Positions 14,899 to 20,283 of a stretch of DNA of 20,283 nucleotides are shown here, in pieces. The stretch comes from DATMYQ01 sp035560935. GTDB lineage: Bacteria; Bacillota; Negativicutes; Sporomusales; Sporomusaceae. Position 1 is the stretch's first letter. Every line of letters begins with the position of its first letter. The stretch covers positions 1-20,283 of the forward strand of contig DATMYQ010000280.1 of the NCBI GenBank assembly GCA_035560935.1, read 5' to 3'. The position numbers were made by a program, and so were the translations under genes. The notes under the pieces were generated by a model. It ran no database searches. It saw only the letters and a program-made list of their open reading frames with translations, and was not told the origin of the DNA.

Positions 14899-16098
14899 AT
14901 GAGCACAAAACAGCCTTTTTTGTCAAAAGCTTTGGTATTAGTGGCTCTGAGTCACGCTATTACTGATTTGAGCCAGGGAGCATTACCGCTTCTGCTGCCT
15001 TTTTTAAAAAATTCGTTTTCTCTTACCTATTCCCAGGTTGGATTTATTGTTCTGGCCCAAAACATCACTTCCTCGGTTATTCAACCGGTTTTTGGCTATA
15101 TCAGCGACCGTTTTCCCATGCCCTGGCTGGTTCCGCTTGGTCTTTTGCTCTCCGGCCTGGGCATGGCGGCCACCGGTTTAGCTCCCTCTTATCCCAGCTT
15201 ATTGCTGATTGTTATCGTCACCGGTCTGGGTATTGCCGCCTTTCATCCCCAGGGAGCCAAAATGATTCATAACACCAGCCAACTTCACTCCCGGGGCCAA
15301 AGCATGGCGGTATTTTCCCTAGGCGGCAATCTCGGCCAGGCCTGTGGTTCGGTGTTCATGATCGCTCTGCTGACTTTGCCCGGTACAACCAATAATACTC
15401 TGTATTTTTGTCTGCCGGCGCTGATACTGGCCGTCCTGCTCTGGATCAACCTGCCGGCGCTATCGCCTCAGACTTCCTACCTGGCCCAAACCCAAAAGGA
15501 AAAGCTCCCTTCAGCAACACCCATCCCCTGGGCCATGGTAAGCCTGCTGCTGGTCTATATTTTCTTCCGCAGCAGTATTGCTGCCGGCTTAACCACCTAT
15601 ATTCCCCTGTATTTTGGTGATTACCTGGGTGGCAGTCACACCTTCGCCGGTTACCTGGTATCCAGCTATTTGCTGAGCGGCGTGGCCGGAACCTATGTAG
15701 GCGGCGTCCTGGGCGATAAAATTGGCCGAAAAACGGTAATCCTGGGCTCCATGCTCCTCACCTTGCCGCTATTGGGCCTCTTGCCGTACGTCACCGGTTA
15801 TTGGGCGCTGCTGCTGGTTGTCGCCATTGGTTTTGTCTACATTGCTTCCTTCTCATCAACCACCGTACTAGCCCAGGAAATGATGCCCGGCTATGAAGCC
15901 ATGGGCGCCAGTCTGACCATCGGCTTCAGTATTGGACTGGGAGGCGTGGCCGTCACGTTGCTGGGCTATGTGGCTGACCATTTTGGCATACCCAGCGTGT
16001 TTTCGCTGCTGTCGGTTGTCCCGGTGGCAGCGGCGATCCTGGCGTTTTTTCTGCCCGGCCGGTTGATGAAGGCCGATCATCTGGCAGCGCGCAAATAG
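14899..16098 (+). CDS. MFS exporter, fosmidomycin-resistance (Fsr) type
   Basis: An inner-membrane proton-coupled drug/metabolite exporter of 399 residues with 12 predicted helices. Helix 1 carries LVALSHAITDLSQGALPLLLP, close to the Fsr family pattern; the loop after helix 2 reads GYISDRF (66-72); helix 4 contains GLGIAAFHPQGAKM, the AFHP signature of this subfamily. A second motif A, GGVLGDKIGRKTV, lies between helices 8 and 9. ACAGGAGAAT stands 6-7 bases before the ATG. An extended -10 promoter is 65 bases upstream and a terminator 37 bases downstream, so it is a single-gene unit. The family call is firm; fosmidomycin itself is only the best-known substrate of the E. coli member, and the natural substrate here is unknown. 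Confidence 0.9.
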   Translation: MSTKQPFLSKALVLVALSHAITDLSQGALPLLLPFLKNSFSLTYSQVGFIVLAQNITSSVIQPVFGYISDRFPMPWLVPLGLLLSGLGMAATGLAPSYPSLLLIVIVTGLGIAAFHPQGAKMIHNTSQLHSRGQSMAVFSLGGNLGQACGSVFMIALLTLPGTTNNTLYFCLPALILAVLLWINLPALSPQTSYLAQTQKEKLPSATPIPWAMVSLLLVYIFFRSSIAAGLTTYIPLYFGDYLGGSHTFAGYLVSSYLLSGVAGTYVGGVLGDKIGRKTVILGSMLLTLPLLGLLPYVTGYWALLLVVAIGFVYIASFSSTTVLAQEMMPGYEAMGASLTIGFSIGLGGVAVTLLGYVADHFGIPSVFSLLSVVPVAAAILAFFLPGRLMKADHLAARK

Positions 16099-16134
16099 AC
16101 TCCGCTTTGCTCACTATTCGCCGTAAACCGAACC

Positions 16135-16181
16135 TCCGGACGCAGGCTGCAGATTTTTCCGCACGCGTCCGGACTTTTTTT
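16135..16181 (+). terminator. Intrinsic terminator after the MFS gene
   Basis: TCCGGACGC (16135-16143) pairs with GCGTCCGGA (16165-16173), followed by C and seven T. The stem is nine perfect base pairs and lies 37 bases past the stop codon. Confidence 0.85.
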
Positions 16182-16274
16182 GTCTGTCTGGGTTGTGCCA
16201 TCCGGTTTTCCGGCCGGCAAATTACGGATTGGCCAGTACCAACGCTACGGGCAAGGTTTTCTACTGCATATAGA

Positions 16275-16300
16275 AAGCCGCCCGGACAAAGGGGCGGCTT
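16275..16300 (-). terminator. GC-rich terminator for the 28-codon gene
   Basis: AAGCCGCCC (16275-16283) pairs perfectly with GGGCGGCTT (16292-16300). On the minus strand the stem is followed by TTTCTATA, a short U-rich tail. It lies about 90 bases beyond the stop of the small gene at 16388. On the plus strand no T-tract follows, so the orientation favours the small gene. Confidence 0.6.
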
Positions 16301-16387
16301 GATGAGGGGGGAATCCTGAGATGTATGTCAGCAGGGTTTACCTGCGGATTGGCTATAGGTTAATGATAACGGCTAATTGTGACAGAA

Positions 16388-16474
16388 TTATGACAACAAT
16401 TGATATGTGATATAAACAAATAAACCCATTGTTACAACAGCACCACGCAGCGGCCATTCATGAGGGGCATTCAT
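16388..16474 (-). CDS. 28-residue single-helix membrane protein
   Basis: A tiny gene read directly from the sequence. ATG at 16474 is preceded by AAGGTGA with 8-base-class spacing, and the frame ends at TAA (16388-16390). The protein starts MNAPHEWPLRG and continues as one hydrophobic helix (AVVTMGLFVYITYQLL) ending in a single serine, so it should sit in the inner membrane. Small proteins of this design often serve as accessory subunits of transporters, oxidases or pumps; I recognise no named family. It has its own good promoter (16518-16546) and a terminator (16275-16300), a complete unit, which argues strongly for a real gene. It lies between the MFS gene and threonine aldolase, on the opposite strand to both. 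Confidence 0.65.
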   Translation of the reverse strand: MNAPHEWPLRGAVVTMGLFVYITYQLLS

Positions 16475-16517
16475 CAAATTCACCTTCTTTTTTTATAATC
16501 AATATCTATTGATATTA

Positions 16518-16546
16518 ATTTTATATTAATTTTCAGATCTTGTCTA
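16518..16546 (-). promoter_or_regulatory. Strong sigma-A promoter for the 28-codon gene
   Basis: On the minus strand TAGACA (16546-16541) and TAAAAT (16523-16518) are 17 bases apart, each matching five of six consensus bases. The start is near 16511, giving a leader of about 37 bases. A dyad (TCAATA with TATTGA, about 16498-16511) sits right at the predicted start and could be an operator. Confidence 0.6.
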
Positions 16547-16664
16547 CCCTTCCTGGCAAAATTAATATTTTTTTCTTCTCCCAGGTATGTTTTTTTTTAA
16601 ACTTCATGCTCAGCCGTATTGTCCCGTTGTTTCCCCGGAGCGGCTGCTGTAAAATAAAAGCCAT

Positions 16665-16727
16665 GACCGCTTCCGTTCTCTGCCGTAACCAATCGCTGGT
16701 GGCGATCGGCAATATATCAAAACGGTC
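16665..16727 (+). promoter_or_regulatory. Possible structured leader before threonine aldolase
   Basis: Nested pairing is visible: GACCG (16665-16669) with CGGTC (16723-16727); inside it TGCCG (16681-16685) and ATCGC (16692-16696) pair with the uninterrupted GCGAT-CGGCA (16702-16711). The structure ends about 14 bases before the AAAGGAGG ribosome site. It does not match the glycine riboswitch, T-box or any other class that I recognise, and no promoter was identified upstream on this strand. Confidence 0.25.
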
Positions 16728-16757
16728 GCCCGATTTGCCAAAAGGAGGATGTAAAGT

Positions 16758-17789
16758 ATGATTTCGTTTAAAAATGATTATAGTGAAGGGGCACATCCCC
16801 GGATACTGGACGCGTTGACCCAGTCAAATTTTGAACAGGCGGAGGGCTATGGCGAAGACACTTATTCCCTAAAAGCTGCCGAACTGTTAAAGCAACGGAT
16901 TGGCCGCAGCGACATTGACATTCACCTGATTTCAGGCGGCACGCAGACAAATCTTACAGCGCTGTCGGCCTTTTTACGACCACATGAAGCCGTCATTGCC
17001 CCCTGTACGGGCCACATTCTGGTACACGAAACCGGCGCCATTGAAGCTACCGGTCACAAAGTCATTGCGGTGGACGTCAAAGACGGAAAAATTAACGCCG
17101 CCCAGGTGGAAGCCGTTCTGAGCGCCCATTCGGACGAGCACATGGTGAAACCAAAGCTGCTCTATATTTCCAATCCCACGGAAATCGGTTCCATATACAG
17201 CAAAAGTGATCTGGAAGCCCTTCATCAGTGCTGCCGGGCCCACCATCTTTATTTGTACGTGGACGGTGCCCGGTTGGGTTCTGCATTATGCTCACCGGAA
17301 AATGACCTGCAACTGCCGGATCTGGGCTTGCTAACGGATGCTTTTTACGTCGGCGGCACCAAAAACGGCGCCTTGCTCGGTGAGGCGCTGGTTATCTGCC
17401 GGGATACATTGAAAGAAGATTTCCGCTTCCACCTAAAACAAAAAGGCGCACTGCTCGCCAAAGGGCGGTTATTGGGAATCCAGTTCCAGGAACTGTTCGC
17501 CGATGATCTCTATTTTGATCTGGCCCGGCACGCCAATGCCATGGCGGAGCTCTTGCGCAAAGGCCTCCTCCATAACGGCTATCATTTCTTGACCCATTCT
17601 TCCACCAATCAAATCTTTCCCATTCTCCCCAACCACCTGATTGAAAAGCTTCAAAAAAAATACTCCTTTTATATCTGGTCGGAAACTGATGCCGAACATT
17701 CCTCCATTCGCCTGGTCACTTCCTGGGCGACCAAAGCGGCGGCGGTTGACGCCTTTATTAACGATTTGAGCAACAAAGACGCGGGTTAA
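16758..17789 (+). CDS. ltaE: Low-specificity L-threonine aldolase
   Basis: A PLP enzyme of fold type I that reversibly splits L-threonine or L-allo-threonine into glycine and acetaldehyde, in the cytoplasm. The 343-residue protein matches the family length. Key features are SGGTQTNLTAL (59-69), the ring-stacking histidine in VHETGAIEATGHK (H90), the pyridine-nitrogen aspartate in YVDGARLG (D169), and the PLP lysine in VGGTKNGALLGEAL (K202). AAAGGAGG gives a near-perfect ribosome site before the ATG. It converges on ynfA with a 26-base gap and no obvious terminator, so its transcript may run antisense into ynfA. Related enzymes also act on other beta-hydroxy amino acids, including 4-hydroxythreonine, which may matter given the PdxA homologue nearby. 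Stereospecificity cannot be judged by eye. Confidence 0.92.
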   Translation: MISFKNDYSEGAHPRILDALTQSNFEQAEGYGEDTYSLKAAELLKQRIGRSDIDIHLISGGTQTNLTALSAFLRPHEAVIAPCTGHILVHETGAIEATGHKVIAVDVKDGKINAAQVEAVLSAHSDEHMVKPKLLYISNPTEIGSIYSKSDLEALHQCCRAHHLYLYVDGARLGSALCSPENDLQLPDLGLLTDAFYVGGTKNGALLGEALVICRDTLKEDFRFHLKQKGALLAKGRLLGIQFQELFADDLYFDLARHANAMAELLRKGLLHNGYHFLTHSSTNQIFPILPNHLIEKLQKKYSFYIWSETDAEHSSIRLVTSWATKAAAVDAFINDLSNKDAG

Positions 17790-17815
17790 ACAGCAACGGG
17801 CATTCCCGGCAATTC

Positions 17816-18142
17816 TCAACGGGGCCAGTACATGATGACGAAAACACCGGCCAGGGAAATCAACCCGCCGATGATATCGAAACGGTCCGGCACCACCCGG
17901 TCCACCCCCCAGCCCCAGAGTATGGAAAGCAGGATAAACACACCGCCGTAAGCCGCATACACTCTGCCGAAATTGGCTGGCTGCAGCGTAGGAACAATAC
18001 CGTATAAAATGAGAATAACCGCTCCGGTGGCAGCATAGCCAAACCCTTTTCCTTCCCGCAGCCAGAGCCAGATTAAATAGCCGCCGCCAATTTCAAACAA
18101 ACCGGCGAGGAGAAAATAGCCGATTGATCTTGCAATATCCAT
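17816..18142 (-). CDS. ynfA: YnfA/UPF0060 family small membrane protein
   Basis: A four-helix inner-membrane protein of 108 residues, the same length as E. coli YnfA. Typical family sequence includes GYFLLAGLFEIGGGYLIWLWLREGKG near the N-terminus (read here in two parts: AGLFEIGGGYLIWLWLREGK), then LQPANFGRVYAAYGGVFI and WGWGVDRVVPDRFDIIGG. The family belongs to the drug/metabolite transporter group and resembles SMR exporters; efflux has been proposed, but its physiological role is not settled. The frame is open from 18163, but CAGGAGGACTC before the ATG at 18142 sets the start and gives the family length. It is preceded by an extended -10 promoter and converges on threonine aldolase, with a terminator isolating it from pdxA upstream. 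Confidence 0.9.
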   Translation of the reverse strand: MDIARSIGYFLLAGLFEIGGGYLIWLWLREGKGFGYAATGAVILILYGIVPTLQPANFGRVYAAYGGVFILLSILWGWGVDRVVPDRFDIIGGLISLAGVFVIMYWPR

Positions 18143-18154
18143 GAGTCCTCCTGT

Positions 18155-18187
18155 TTGATGCAATTAATTATCAATTTCATTATAACA
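18155..18187 (-). promoter_or_regulatory. Extended -10 promoter and adjacent dyad before ynfA
   Basis: On the minus strand TGTTATAAT (18187-18179) is an extended -10 with a perfect TATAAT and no clear -35. Immediately downstream, TTGAT and ATCAA (18155-18174) form a 5-bp dyad around AT-rich sequence, overlapping the expected start near 18172. The dyad is weakly reminiscent of metal-regulator sites, but the match is too poor to name one. Confidence 0.45.
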
Positions 18188-18270
18188 TATCTCACCGGGT
18201 TGCCGCTATTCCTTTACCGCCGATTTGCACTGTGGGTAAAAGCAGACGGCGACGTGCTCCCTTTCCCTGC

Positions 18271-18312
18271 CCGCAAAAAAAACGTCCGGAATTCCCGGGC
18301 GTTTTTTTGCGG
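18271..18312. terminator. Bidirectional terminator after pdxA
   Basis: CCGC plus an A-tract and CG-TCCGG (18271-18289) pairs with CCGGG-CG plus a T-tract and GCGG (18294-18312), with one G-U pair. The stem is flanked by runs of A and T on both sides. It lies about 70 bases past the pdxA stop codon on the minus strand. Confidence 0.8.
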
Positions 18313-18379
18313 AATATGCGACTTTACTTTCAGCTTTTTCTGCGGTTCGCGCTCCGCCAGCCCAGCAGCCGTTTCCTGA

Positions 18380-19393
18380 TTATCGCGGGCTGCCGCTGAC
18401 CAGGCGAATGGCAAAATCCAGTGCCGCCGTCATGCTGCGCCGGTCTGCCGTCCCTTGTCCGGCAATGTCAAACGCCGTGCCATGATCCACAGAGGTCTGG
18501 ACAAACGGCAACCCCACCGTCACGTTGATTCCATCATCAAATCCCAGCATTTTGACAGGAATGTGCCCCTGATCATGGTACATCGCCACCACAATATCAT
18601 ATTCTTTACGGCAGGCCGCCCGAAAAAAAACCACATCCGGCGAAATGGGTCCCAGTGCATTGATTTTTTCCTGTCGTGCCGCTTCTATCGCCGGGACAAT
18701 TTCTTCTATTTCCTCCCGTCCCAGCAAGCCATTTTCACCGGCATGGGCATTAAATCCGGCAACGGCGATACGTGGCCGGGAAATTCCCAGCAGACGCAGC
18801 ATCCGGTCCGCCAGCCGAATGACGCGGAATATCCGGTCTTTCTTTATGAATGCCGCCGCTTCCACCATCGGTACATGCGCGGTCACATGGATCACTTTCA
18901 ACCGGTCCCCTACCAGCAGCACCACGCAATCGTCGGCATTGCTGAGCGCGGCGAGAATTTCCGCATGCCCCGGATAATGGTGACCGCCCTGCTGTAAGGC
19001 TTCCCGGTTGACGGGTGCCGTGACAACGGCCGCCACCTCTTTGTCCATCGCCTGCCGCACGGCTTCCTCAATATACTGAAAGGCGGCATGTCCGGCCAGC
19101 GGCGAAATTTTTCCGAACGGCAGATTCGTCGGAATATTGGCAAAATCAAGCACATCCACCATCCCATGTTCAAAGGATCCGTGGGCACTGGTTATCACAC
19201 TGCGAACCAGCAGCGTGCTTTTAACCAGCAAAGCGGCCTGTCGCAACCGACCGGTATCGCCAAAGACCAGCGGGCGGCAGCGACGATAAATATCTTCTGC
19301 CGCCAGCGCTTTCATAATGATTTCCGGACCGCAGCCGGCAGCGTCCCCCATGGTAATGGCAAGTAGCGGCCGGTCATAATCCTGTGCCTGCAT
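18380..19393 (-). CDS. PdxA-family dehydrogenase (4-hydroxythreonine-4-phosphate or 4-phospho-threonate/erythronate type)
   Basis: A 337-residue NAD-dependent, metal-dependent oxidative decarboxylase of the PdxA family. Motifs: LAITMGDAAGCGPEI (11-25; family GDPAGIGPE), VVTAPVNREAL (123-133), metal-ligand histidines in PGHAE (H143), TAHVPM (H173) and MYHDQGHIP (H273), and GLPFVQTSVDHGTAFDIAG (294-312). PdxA makes the pyridoxine precursor in the DXP-dependent route, whereas PdxA2 paralogues oxidise 4-phospho-D-threonate or -erythronate. Many Firmicutes make PLP by PdxST instead, so the PdxA2-type role is at least as likely; sequence alone does not decide. Neither the DUF1537 kinase nor the aldolase usual beside PdxA2 is adjacent. 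AAAGGAGGGG before the ATG at 19393 sets the start although the frame extends to 19474. Confidence 0.88.
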   Translation of the reverse strand: MQAQDYDRPLLAITMGDAAGCGPEIIMKALAAEDIYRRCRPLVFGDTGRLRQAALLVKSTLLVRSVITSAHGSFEHGMVDVLDFANIPTNLPFGKISPLAGHAAFQYIEEAVRQAMDKEVAAVVTAPVNREALQQGGHHYPGHAEILAALSNADDCVVLLVGDRLKVIHVTAHVPMVEAAAFIKKDRIFRVIRLADRMLRLLGISRPRIAVAGFNAHAGENGLLGREEIEEIVPAIEAARQEKINALGPISPDVVFFRAACRKEYDIVVAMYHDQGHIPVKMLGFDDGINVTVGLPFVQTSVDHGTAFDIAGQGTADRRSMTAALDFAIRLVSGSPR

Positions 19394-19419
19394 GTGTTCC
19401 CCTCCTTTGCCCGGTCTTT

Positions 19420-19460
19420 CGGAGCAGCCGCTCCGGTTGCTGTTATCTTGACGCAACCGG
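19420..19460 (-). promoter_or_regulatory. Two overlapping hairpins in the pdxA leader
   Basis: CCGGTTGC (19433-19440) and GCAACCGG (19453-19460) are perfect 8-bp inverted arms. CGGAGC (19420-19425) and GCTCCG (19430-19435) are perfect 6-bp arms with a 4-base loop. The two share three bases (19433-19435), so both cannot form completely at once. They sit about 27-67 bases before the pdxA start codon. This could be a leader switch, a protein-binding site or chance. Confidence 0.3.
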
Positions 19461-19605
19461 TCGTTTTTTAACAATCCACGCGAGCTGTCGTCACTTGCCG
19501 CGGAATCACCTCTTGTAGATTCCTTTTGACATATTTCGGAAAATTCCTGCCTGCAAGCTGTTCTTACCCGCCGCCATATTCAGAAATTCTCCCCCTTTTG
19601 TCCTA

Positions 19606-19634
19606 TGGACGGGCCGCCATCTTTGCTTTATGAT
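19606..19634 (+). promoter_or_regulatory. Possible promoter for the secreted protein
   Basis: TGGACG (19606-19611) stands 17 bases before TATGAT (19629-19634), with four and five consensus matches. Transcription would start near 19641, leaving a leader of about 40 bases with a clean ribosome site. Confidence 0.45.
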
Positions 19635-19681
19635 GGAAAAGTAAAATAACCCATTCAAGGGAATACAAGGAGGTTGTCCCC

Positions 19682-20194
19682 ATGAAAACATATCTGAAAA
19701 CCGGTCTTTTCTTCGCCATCCTGTTGACGGTGGTTTCGTTATCCGCTCCGGTCGCCGACGCGGCCCAGTGGATTAAGGTGGACGAAATAAAAATCGACGC
19801 CGACAAAAACGTGTCCCCGATGGATTATTCCTTCGGGCAACGATCCGCTCCCACCCGTCTGGAGCTGGGCACCTTGAAAAACCTTTACGGCAACGGAGCC
19901 GGTTTTATTATTTACATTGACACCAGCGAGCAACGGGGAAAATGGCTGTCTTTCAAGGTGGACAGCGGTACGTTGTCTGCCCGTATTGTCGGTCAGCCCG
20001 GCGGAATTGTTTCGTTCCCGCCCTCAACCATCAGCAACAATGATCCGTTGGTTCTGGAAATCCGCGACGATGTGCTGACTATCAGCGCCGGCAAAATGCG
20101 CCGGACGGTGAATGGTGTTTACGGCTTCAGCGGCAGTATGACCACGCAATCTATCGAGACCACTCTGAAAGTATTTAACTGGCAGGAAGATTAA
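19682..20194 (+). CDS. Small secreted protein of unknown function
   Basis: A 170-residue protein with a clear Sec signal peptide: MKTYLKTG, a hydrophobic core (LFFAILLTVVSLSAPV) and cleavage probably after ADA at residue 27 or 28. The mature part, about 142 residues, has no cysteine and an alternating polar/hydrophobic pattern suggesting a beta-sandwich (WIKVDEIKIDADKN, GAGFIIYIDTSEQRGKW, LVLEIRDDVLTISAG). It should be periplasmic or surface-associated. I do not recognise a family. AAGGAGG 7-8 bases before the ATG confirms the start. It diverges from pdxA across a 288-base gap and seems to be transcribed alone. It could bind a ligand or a partner in the envelope, but nothing visible supports a specific role. 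Confidence 0.82.
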   Translation: MKTYLKTGLFFAILLTVVSLSAPVADAAQWIKVDEIKIDADKNVSPMDYSFGQRSAPTRLELGTLKNLYGNGAGFIIYIDTSEQRGKWLSFKVDSGTLSARIVGQPGGIVSFPPSTISNNDPLVLEIRDDVLTISAGKMRRTVNGVYGFSGSMTTQSIETTLKVFNWQED

Positions 20195-20283
20195 AGCGCT
20201 GCCGGTTAGATCACTTTCCGCGAATTAACCGCGATTTCTGCTTTTTATTATTGCCGCAGCAGGAATTTGCACCTTATTTATTG

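Noticed and set aside
16540..16761. 73-codon plus-strand frame ending in an ATGA overlap with threonine aldolase
   Set aside because: The overlap looks like translational coupling, but there is no ribosome site, the sequence is not protein-like, and it lies over the small gene's promoter on the other strand.
18155..18379. 74-codon plus-strand frame between ynfA and pdxA
   Set aside because: It crosses the ynfA promoter and a strong terminator and has no ribosome site.

Overview
This 20.3 kb window looks like chromosome from a diderm, Gram-negative-walled Firmicute (Negativicutes, Sporomusaceae-like). The inference rests on three things: low-to-mid GC with strong Firmicute-type AGGAGG ribosome sites, sigma-A promoters and U-tailed terminators; a complete AcrAB-type RND efflux pump, which needs an outer membrane; and a BTAD/STAND-type regulator beside histidine-degradation genes. 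No rRNA, tRNA, CRISPR array, transposase or integrase was recognised.

Layout. (1) 1-144: start of a membrane-anchored protein that leaves the window on the left. (2) 546-8385: an NCS1 nucleobase/hydantoin-type permease (minus strand), diverging from a 1028-residue BTAD-AAA-TPR regulator, followed by urocanate hydratase (676 aa, long eukaryote-like form) and formimidoyl-THF cyclodeaminase. The two enzymes form an operon for parts of histidine/urocanate catabolism; histidase, imidazolonepropionase and glutamate formimidoyltransferase are not in the window. (3) 8397-13635: tetR-acrA-acrB on the minus strand. Two near-identical palindromic operators, one over the tetR start site and one in the tetR-acrA gap, make a clear autoregulated efflux module. 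No TolC-like gene is adjacent. (4) 13714-16181: a Tat-exported L-2-amino-thiazoline-4-carboxylate hydrolase-like protein diverging from a fosmidomycin-resistance-type MFS exporter. (5) 16275-16546: a compact unit with a good sigma-A promoter, a 28-codon single-helix membrane protein and a GC-rich terminator. (6) 16758-19393: threonine aldolase, a YnfA/UPF0060 membrane protein and a PdxA-family dehydrogenase. (7) 19682-20194: a small secreted protein of unknown function.

Most genes lie in single-gene or two-gene units bounded by recognisable intrinsic terminators (5591-5631, 8397-8437, 13714-13769, 16135-16181, 18271-18312 and others). The best candidates for something undescribed are the 28-residue membrane protein unit, the permease/BTAD-regulator/urocanase neighbourhood, the Tat-exported ATC-hydrolase-like protein, and the nearness of threonine aldolase to a PdxA homologue. 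Promoters and RNA structures were read by eye and are less certain than the genes.
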